The notes beneath the pieces are model-generated. The model was not told the DNA's origin. It did no database searches and worked only from the letters and a program-made list of their open reading frames with translations. Shown piece after piece: positions 51,570-56,040 of a stretch of DNA of 56,040 nucleotides. Numbering within the stretch: the stretch's first letter is position 1; every line of letters begins with the position of its first letter. The DNA is from a virus. Position numbers and translations under genes: made by a program. The stretch spans positions 1 to 56,040 of IMG/VR virus record IMGVR_UViG_3300003937_000295. One strand, written 5' to 3'.

Positions 51570-51888
51570 TGCTATATCTCCTAGCATCTTCTAAGATACC
51601 ATTCAAATAATTTTTGATTTTTCTTGCCTGTGGTTTTGGAATATGTCCATATCCTTCACGAAGTTGTTTGTGCATTTCATCATTCCCCCCTTCAAGATAT
51701 TCTTCAAGGTCGGTTATAAGATTACTAATTTCTACGGCAGTTGAACTCTCAATGAACTGATTAATTTCATCTCTCTTTGTCTTACGAATTTTTAGATAGT
51801 CATAAAACTTGATAACAAACTTCCCCTCAAAAGCATAGTCAATTGCTTGCTCTACGTCAATATTAATTTCTAGAAAGTTGTTTTCCAT
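51529..51888 (-). CDS. Protein of unknown function (119 aa)
   Basis: A 119-residue protein, helical, with EYLEGGNDEMHKQLREGYGHIP and a strongly basic end (RPGRRRKQTK). The basic tail suggests nucleic-acid binding. It begins at the stop of the glutaredoxin gene. Confidence 0.55.
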   Translation of the reverse strand: MENNFLEINIDVEQAIDYAFEGKFVIKFYDYLKIRKTKRDEINQFIESSTAVEISNLITDLEEYLEGGNDEMHKQLREGYGHIPKPQARKIKNYLNGILEDARRYSNDKRPGRRRKQTK

Positions 51889-52124
51889 TAGACCAGTTTT
51901 TGTTCCCTTAGATACTTAACAGTTTCGGTACATCCCCCGATAGATTTATCATCTACAAGAATTTGAGGAAAAGTGGAACCATCACCAAATTTATCATAAA
52001 ACTCAGTTCGGTCAAAGTCATCTCCAAGTTTATATACAACGTGCTCTAACTTTGCTAATTTTAATACTTGTTGAACTTTCACGCAGAAAGGACAACCATC
52101 TTTTGAATAAACTACAAATGTCAT
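51888..52124 (-). CDS. grx: Glutaredoxin
   Basis: A 78-residue protein with the dithiol active site CPFC at residues 11-14 (VVYSKDGCPFCVK), FPQILVD with cis-Pro and GGCTETVKYL. It reduces disulphides with glutathione, for example to support ribonucleotide reductase. A terminator-bounded gap lies upstream. Confidence 0.85.
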   Translation of the reverse strand: MTFVVYSKDGCPFCVKVQQVLKLAKLEHVVYKLGDDFDRTEFYDKFGDGSTFPQILVDDKSIGGCTETVKYLREQKLV

Positions 52125-52212
52125 AATGAAATCTTTTAAAATTTATTTAGGAGAAAGTTATTGCTTTAGATTAAGAGATGGAGCATCCACTTCTGGTTCA
52201 AGACTTCTAGAC

Positions 52213-52239
52213 ACAAAAAAAGAGGGTGCTAACCCTCTT
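52213..52239 (-). terminator. Rho-independent terminator
   Basis: AGAGGGT and ACCCTCT form a 7-bp stem with a GCTA loop (52221-52238); on the minus strand it is followed by a run of seven T. It ends the transcript of the twin-Cys gene. Confidence 0.8.
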
Positions 52240-52302
52240 AGTATATCAGATTAAAAGCATCTCTGCAAATAGGCATATATGATACGTTTAGTTAAATAAA
52301 CA

Positions 52303-52500
52303 TCAACCAACAGGTTGATCCCTTAAAACCTCCCGACAGATACGTTTACATCTTGATTGGTCATCATCACACTCAATTAAACAATCATAATAGTCGTTAA
52401 TTACATCTGACTCTTCCATTGTTTTATCTAATGTTTTACCTAGTTTTTTAAAACTTTCTTTCCATCCCGCTAGTTGATTATAAGATATTAGATTATGCAT
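52303..52500 (-). CDS. Small protein with twin C-x3-C motif (65 aa)
   Basis: The ATG at 52500 has a GGAGG ribosome binding site. The protein is helical (WKESFKKLGKTLDKTMEE), then YDCLIECDDDQSRCKRICREV, two C-x3-C pairs spaced like the twin motifs of small coiled-coil-helix proteins. It may bind metal or form two disulphides. Function unknown. Confidence 0.6.
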   Translation of the reverse strand: MHNLISYNQLAGWKESFKKLGKTLDKTMEESDVINDYYDCLIECDDDQSRCKRICREVLRDQPVG

Positions 52501-52651
52501 GGAAACCTCCGCAGATAATTTATTGTGTGATAAAGATTAGAACCTTTCTCAACTCTCCAATTCTACTACTATATAGATGATTTGTGTGCAAATCAATACA
52601 ATTGAGAAACAAAAATTTATGCCTACGAGTTTATACTTAAGTTGACAACCT

Positions 52652-52819
52652 TTAGTGGCCACTGTCAAACGGTGCCCAGTGCTGCCATCCATTTTTATGA
52701 ACTAAATGCATACCAATAATAGGTACAACAATTAATGCAAGACTTAAAGTTCCAATCCCAAAAGGATTGTTGAGTGTAGCAGCTGCAAAGTGTGCTGCCT
52801 TAAGTGCTATGTTGCCCAT
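52652..52819 (-). CDS. Small membrane protein (55 aa)
   Basis: An ATG at 52819 with GGGAG about 9 bases upstream opens 55 codons. MGNIALKAAHFAAATLNNPFG leads into one membrane helix (GIGTLSLALIVVPIIGMHLV), then HKNGWQHWAPFDSGH. It is near the plastocyanin and ferredoxin genes; a thylakoid role is only a guess. Confidence 0.6.
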   Translation of the reverse strand: MGNIALKAAHFAAATLNNPFGIGTLSLALIVVPIIGMHLVHKNGWQHWAPFDSGH

Positions 52820-53120
52820 AAGTAGTCTCCCTTTTTTTCCAAAGTTCTAGAAAATAACGATCAACTTGGTACAAGTCTTTAGCAGGTGGTATTTCATTAA
52901 TATTTTCAGACCACTCTCTACAAAATGCTCTCATCTCACATACAATATTATTAGGTTTAAACATTCTACCAAATGATGACATGGCAAACGCATACCTCAT
53001 TCTAATGCGCTGTTCCATTTCCGTCATATTTGTCACTTTCATAGTAGATATTTTCACCTTTTCTGTACCCGAAATAAATGGTGGCACATAGAAAGGGTAA
53101 TGATCCGAAAAGTAAGACAT
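52800..53120 (-). CDS. Protein of unknown function (106 aa)
   Basis: A 106-residue protein (MSYFSDHYPFYVPPFISG ... MSSFGRMFKPNNIVCEMRAF ... LYQVDRYFLELWKKRE). It starts 10 bases after the gnd stop. No motif recognised. Confidence 0.55.
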   Translation of the reverse strand: MSYFSDHYPFYVPPFISGTEKVKISTMKVTNMTEMEQRIRMRYAFAMSSFGRMFKPNNIVCEMRAFCREWSENINEIPPAKDLYQVDRYFLELWKKRETTYGQHST

Positions 53121-53129
53121 GTGCTAAAG

Positions 53130-53600
53130 TCACTTAACATTTCCTGGCGATAAGGATTGAAAAATTTTGGAACAAGCATCAACAGCATAGGGTGCTCCAT
53201 ATACTCCAGAGAAAATATATGAGATGCCCAACTTGGAGCAATACTTTTCAAGTTCCTGACACTTTGATATGTCTCTGTTGCTATGATCAATGATGATATC
53301 ACCCCCCTCAAGTAATGGTAGCAACTCATCAAGTGTGTCTTCTACTTTTTGCTCTGGGAGTGTGATCTGAAAGATGCCAGGAATTCTACCAGCACTAGTA
53401 AATTTCTTACCATCAGACTTAACTGCTTGGACAAGATACTCTAGTGAGGTTACACACCCACTAATATATCCTGCCTCATATTGTCCACAAGCACTTTCGT
53501 AGTTAGTACTACTATAACCCCAGACTTCAATTCCCTTTTCAATCATACGGCGGGACATGCCTTCACCAGTACGACCTAAGCCAATCATTCCTACTTTCAT
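53130..53600 (-). CDS. gnd: 6-phosphogluconate dehydrogenase, C-terminally truncated
   Basis: A 156-residue protein. The Rossmann motif GLGRTGEG is at residues 7-14, and EQYEAGY-like GQYEAGYISGC, GDIIIDHSNRD and GISYIFSGV match the NADP domain of Gnd. Cyanophage Gnd is over 300 residues; the helical dimerisation/substrate domain is missing and a new gene starts 10 bases later. Gnd makes ribulose 5-phosphate and NADPH; this form is unlikely to be active alone. It directly follows talC. Confidence 0.75.
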   Translation of the reverse strand: MKVGMIGLGRTGEGMSRRMIEKGIEVWGYSSTNYESACGQYEAGYISGCVTSLEYLVQAVKSDGKKFTSAGRIPGIFQITLPEQKVEDTLDELLPLLEGGDIIIDHSNRDISKCQELEKYCSKLGISYIFSGVYGAPYAVDACSKIFQSLSPGNVK

Positions 53601-54271
53601 TAATTACTCCCAACAACTGACTGCCAATCGTTCTCAAAAATTTCCATACCTTTATCTGTAAGAATGTGATCATACATTTGATCAAATACCTTCGGTGGCA
53701 TCGTACAGATGCTAGCACCATTATACCATGACCTCACAGCACGTTGAACACTACGAATTGAAGCAGAAAGAATTTGAGTTCTCACACCATGAATTCGATA
53801 CAGTTCAGAGATGGATCTTACAACCTCCAGTCCTGCGACTGATTGGTCATCTAAGCGTCCAACAAAAGGTGAGACATATGTTGCCCCTGCCTTTGCTGCT
53901 AGGACTGCCTGAGAGGCACAGAAGATAAGTGTGACATTAACCTTAATGTTCTGATCGGATAAAGATTTACAGACTGCAAGACCTTCTCTTGTACAGGGAA
54001 CCTTCACAGTGCATACGTCACCAAACTTTTCATGAAGACGTTTGCCTTCACAATACATCTCACCTTCTGTTCCCATTACTTCCATACTGATATCTTTGAC
54101 ACCAATATCTTTGATTTCTTGATATACATCTTCTGGATTTCGACCACTCTTTAAGATGAGTGAAGGATTGGTTGTGACACCATCAACTAATCCTGTCTTA
54201 AAGTATTCATTAATAATTTCTGTATCGGCAGTGTCAAGAAAAATTTTCATATAGTTGTGTGTATACTTCAT
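53600..54271 (-). CDS. talC: Transaldolase-like TalC
   Basis: A 223-residue protein. The usual start MKIFLDTADTEIINEYF begins at 54250; the ATG at 54271 overlaps the plastocyanin stop and has AGGAG upstream, so both are possible. VDGVTTNPSLILKSG, TVKVPCTREGLAVCK (Schiff-base Lys in VKVP), NVTLIFCASQAVLAAKAGATYVSPFVGRLDD match TalC. It moves C3 units in the pentose phosphate pathway and can supply or consume sedoheptulose 7-phosphate. Intact. Confidence 0.85.
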   Translation of the reverse strand: MKYTHNYMKIFLDTADTEIINEYFKTGLVDGVTTNPSLILKSGRNPEDVYQEIKDIGVKDISMEVMGTEGEMYCEGKRLHEKFGDVCTVKVPCTREGLAVCKSLSDQNIKVNVTLIFCASQAVLAAKAGATYVSPFVGRLDDQSVAGLEVVRSISELYRIHGVRTQILSASIRSVQRAVRSWYNGASICTMPPKVFDQMYDHILTDKGMEIFENDWQSVVGSN

Positions 54272-54612
54272 TATTCAACGTGGATAACTCCTGCCATTCC
54301 TGCCCCTTGATGGGGTCCACAAAAGAAATTATAGTCGCCAACATCAGCGAAAAGAATATCTTGCGACTCACCGGGAGAGAACATTAATGATTCTCTAGAA
54401 AGATCAGGACGATCCTCGACAATAATATTATGGGGAGGGAGCATATTATTCACGAAGTGAATTGTTTCTCCTGCACTGATAGTAACATCAGAAGGTTCAA
54501 AAATCAAGTTCCCATTTGAACCCATTTCAATATCTAATGCATATGCACTTTTAGGTAAAAAGATAATCAGTGCTGCAATCGTAGCAAGTATTATTACACG
54601 AATAAATTTCAT
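54271..54612 (-). CDS. petE: Plastocyanin
   Basis: A 113-residue protein. Signal peptide at residues 1-25, ending near SAYAL. Copper ligands His61 (LPPHN), Cys98, His101 and Met106 (CGPHQGAGM) are complete. It carries electrons from cytochrome b6f to photosystem I in the thylakoid lumen, so the phage could support host photosynthetic electron flow. TATAAT-like sequences lie 20-45 bases upstream, with no clear -35. Confidence 0.9.
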   Translation of the reverse strand: MKFIRVIILATIAALIIFLPKSAYALDIEMGSNGNLIFEPSDVTISAGETIHFVNNMLPPHNIIVEDRPDLSRESLMFSPGESQDILFADVGDYNFFCGPHQGAGMAGVIHVE

Positions 54613-54691
54613 TATTGTTTATGTAACTATTATATCTATTATTATAGCATATGGTTGAACCTCAATTTGTTTTGAGTCCATAACTTGACAA

Positions 54692-54720
54692 TAAAAAACC
54701 ACCCCAGTCAAGGAGTGGTG
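54692..54720 (-). terminator. Rho-independent terminator
   Basis: ACCACTCC pairs with GGGGTGGT on the minus strand (8 bp, one G-U), loop TTGACT, followed by T6. It ends the ferredoxin-side transcript before plastocyanin. Confidence 0.75.
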
Positions 54721-54791
54721 GTCGGTCTAGGAGGTGGTCTGAATGGACAGTCTGGACATCCAGCACCACAACATCCTCTATTCGTGATCAC
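54708..54791 (-). CDS. Candidate 27-residue CCxxGCxxCPF peptide (GTG start)
   Basis: A GTG at 54791 opens 27 codons, with CCGAGCPDCPF followed by a Pro-rich end. The Cys pattern resembles the short CC-x2-GC-x2-CPF motif of DUF5522-like proteins. The stop lies in the terminator loop. It overlaps the stop of the upstream gene, and no ribosome binding site was seen, so expression is uncertain. Confidence 0.45.
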   Translation of the reverse strand: MITNRGCCGAGCPDCPFRPPPRPTTTP

Positions 54792-54999
54792 TAAAGTGAT
54801 TCTGAATAACTTCAATACGCTCTTCTTCGTGAGCAATGATATCTAATTGTTCCTGAATAGCACCAAGTACATCAGGGTGCTCACCAATACCGGCAGGGTT
54901 GTGTAGGTATACTTCTACGTTTGCTTTTGCTTTGGCAATGTTACCTTGAGCATCAGCAAGTAAGGCATCTAACATTTTAACGCGAAGATTGCAAGACAT
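54778..54999 (-). CDS. Protein of unknown function (73 aa)
   Basis: A 73-residue helical protein (MLDALLADAQGNIAKAKANVEVYLHNPAGIGEHPDVLGAI). Its start adjoins the ferredoxin stop. No motif recognised. Confidence 0.6.
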   Translation of the reverse strand: MSCNLRVKMLDALLADAQGNIAKAKANVEVYLHNPAGIGEHPDVLGAIQEQLDIIAHEEERIEVIQNHFSDHE

Positions 55000-55289
55000 T
55001 AGTAAAGTTCCTCTTCTTTTTCAGTTTCAATCACACAATCAGATGTGGGATAGGACACACATGTAAGTAAAAATCCTGCCTCAAGTTGATCATCATCCAA
55101 GAAAGATTGATCGCTCTGATCAACAGTGCCACTCACAATTTTACCAGCACAGGAAGAGCAGGCACCAGCACGACAAGAGTAATTAATATCAACTCCTGCT
55201 TCTTCAGCAGCGTCCAGGATGTATTGATCGTCTTCACACTGAATAGTATGATCTCCTTCAGTTGTCTTGAGTGTAATAGTGAATGTCAT
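54999..55289 (-). CDS. petF: [2Fe-2S] ferredoxin
   Basis: A 96-residue plant-type ferredoxin. Iron-sulphur ligands Cys39, Cys44, Cys47 (CRAGACSSC) and Cys77 (LLTCVSY) are present. It could carry electrons from photosystem I or to phage enzymes such as bilin reductases. An AATAAATA late-type site lies about 25 bases upstream. Confidence 0.9.
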   Translation of the reverse strand: MTFTITLKTTEGDHTIQCEDDQYILDAAEEAGVDINYSCRAGACSSCAGKIVSGTVDQSDQSFLDDDQLEAGFLLTCVSYPTSDCVIETEKEEELY

Positions 55290-55310
55290 AATGATACGAT
55301 TGATTGTTTT

Positions 55311-55520
55311 TTATTTATTAAAGAGATCTTCCAGTTTTTCTCTGGATAGATCTACATACATCAACTCTTCACCTGCTTGTGGTGCTTCAGGGTGACGTGG
55401 TTTAGGAGTCCTCATCTCTACGTTAATAGATTGAATGTTAGCCCACATCATAGCGAAGGCACCACCGGCAATGAGAGCAAAGCATATAAAGTATAGCGTG
55501 ACTTCAAAACTATTCATCAT
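55311..55520 (-). CDS. Small single-pass membrane protein (69 aa)
   Basis: A 69-residue protein. One membrane helix at about residues 8-28 (LYFICFALIAGGAFAMMWA), then TPKPRHPEAPQAGEELMYVDL. It is coupled to the upstream gene. It is of a type common beside plastocyanin/ferredoxin in cyanophages; function unknown. Confidence 0.65.
   Translation of the reverse strand: MMNSFEVTLYFICFALIAGGAFAMMWANIQSINVEMRTPKPRHPEAPQAGEELMYVDLSREKLEDLFNK
55312..55319 (-). promoter_or_regulatory. Candidate late promoter (AATAAATA)
   Basis: The minus strand reads AATAAATA about 25-30 bases upstream of the ferredoxin start, at the 3' end of the gene at 55311-55520. Confidence 0.4.
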
Positions 55521-55762
55521 GCTTCCTGTAGAGATTGAACTGTGTTGTGAAGTTCTCCAATGTCACGGAGACCTTCAACGCTGAACCATGGGGCATTCGC
55601 CCAACTAAATCCTTCACCCATAGTGCTATCGGGTGCTGTGATATACCAATGACAAGATGTGTCTGGTACATCTACTGCACACTTAGACCAATCGTCACTC
55701 CACTGTGGAACTTGTACCCACATTAGTGCAGCGAACATAAAAGTGAATAGAGATTTAATCAT
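55517..55762 (-). CDS. Small secreted protein (81 aa)
   Basis: An 81-residue protein with a short N-terminal signal-like helix (MIKSLFTFMFAALMWVQVP), then a Trp-, Ser- and Asp-rich mature part with two Cys. Probably exported to the periplasm or thylakoid lumen. Function unknown. Confidence 0.6.
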   Translation of the reverse strand: MIKSLFTFMFAALMWVQVPQWSDDWSKCAVDVPDTSCHWYITAPDSTMGEGFSWANAPWFSVEGLRDIGELHNTVQSLQEA

Positions 55763-56040
55763 TTGTGAGTCTCCGTTTTATGAGATGATCTAGTGAGAAA
55801 TTGCCCCCGCCATTGAGAACGATACATGCTGCAGCTCCCCAGTAAAGAACTAGAAGTTCTAACAAATAGATATTAAATCCAGATGTAACTAGGGCATGAT
55901 AAATTGCGAATGATATTGTACCTAAGATTGCCAAGGCACCTAGACGAGTGCCGAGTCCAAAGATAACCAACCAACTCCCCACAATCTCAGAGAATGCTGC
56001 GAAGTATGAGGAGAAGATTGGGAATGGAAGATGCAATGGT
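55755..56040 (-). CDS. DoxX-family membrane protein (N-terminus beyond window)
   Basis: The frame stays open through the right edge; 94 residues are visible. Membrane helices: EIVGSWLVIFGLGTRLGALAIL and YLLELLVLYWGAAACIVLNG. The segment PFPIFSSYFAAFSEIVGS is like DoxX-family proteins, which are common in cyanophages. Function uncertain. Confidence 0.7.
   Translation of the reverse strand, partial: PLHLPFPIFSSYFAAFSEIVGSWLVIFGLGTRLGALAILGTISFAIYHALVTSGFNIYLLELLVLYWGAAACIVLNGGGNFSLDHLIKRRLTND

Noticed and set aside
52148-52212. Short GTG frame ending in SLEPEVDAPSLNLKQ
   Set aside because: It follows the terminator directly and has no ribosome binding site. It may be the tail of a lost gene, but there is too little to call.
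53054-53332. 92-codon minus-strand frame overlapping gnd and its neighbour
   Set aside because: Out of frame with gnd, which has clear motifs; no ribosome binding site.
1-56040. CRISPR array, integrase, transposase or attachment site
   Set aside because: No regularly spaced repeat array, no insertion-sequence ends and no recombinase motifs were seen; the direct repeats found are inside fibre genes.

Overview
The window is about 56 kb of a T4-like cyanophage genome (a cyanomyovirus of marine Synechococcus or Prochlorococcus). Three things point this way. It has T4 morphogenesis and replication genes: head completion gp4, baseplate gp48, gp53, gp54, gp26, gp27-like and gp5-like, and gp32, gp59 and gp33. 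It has cyanobacterial-type auxiliary genes: plastocyanin, ferredoxin, talC, gnd, purS, purM, purC, speD, thyX and phoH. It is AT-rich, tightly packed, and has TATAAATA-type late promoters. No terminase, capsid, polymerase or psbA/psbD lies in the window.

Layout. 1-5.4 kb: tail-fibre-type structural genes and a fibre chaperone on the minus strand. 5.4-11.5 kb: a sugar island with genes on both strands. It encodes ADP-heptose epimerase, cupin, HAD phosphatase, heptose-7-P kinase, heptose-1-P adenylyltransferase, a GmhB-like phosphatase, a NodU/CmcH carbamoyltransferase and a GT9 (heptosyltransferase-like) protein. 11.5-22.8 kb: a second fibre block, with another chaperone, two very cysteine-rich proteins, an S74 self-cleaving fibre and a 1951-residue beta-helix-type protein. 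22.9-23.7 kb: small genes and a tRNA-Leu(UAA). 23.7-36.4 kb: tail hub, spike and tape-measure region on the minus strand. 36.4-39.8 kb: plus-strand gp4, an unknown gene, gp48 and gp53. 39.8-44.9 kb: minus-strand replication and nucleotide genes. 44.9-56 kb: many small genes mixed with purine, polyamine, pentose-phosphate and electron-transport genes.

How the parts work together. The tail and baseplate genes are late genes; TATAAATA-type sites lie 22-38 bases upstream of several of them, and gp33 (the late coactivator) is encoded here. The metabolic genes would supply purines, thymidylate, NADPH/pentoses and electron carriers during infection. The sugar island can be read as a pathway from heptose 7-phosphate to ADP-L-glycero-D-manno-heptose, followed by transfer and carbamoylation. 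It lacks only the GmhA isomerase.

Most unusual points: the ADP-heptose/carbamoyl module between two fibre-chaperone blocks; the cysteine-rich fibre pair; a complete blue-copper ligand set inside a fibre protein; and a cluster of truncated or frameshifted metabolic genes (a frameshifted 80-codon gene, purM, speD and its neighbour, gnd) in a window whose structural genes all look intact. The last may be real decay or an assembly artefact. All functional calls are made by eye from sequence motifs and gene order, without database searches.
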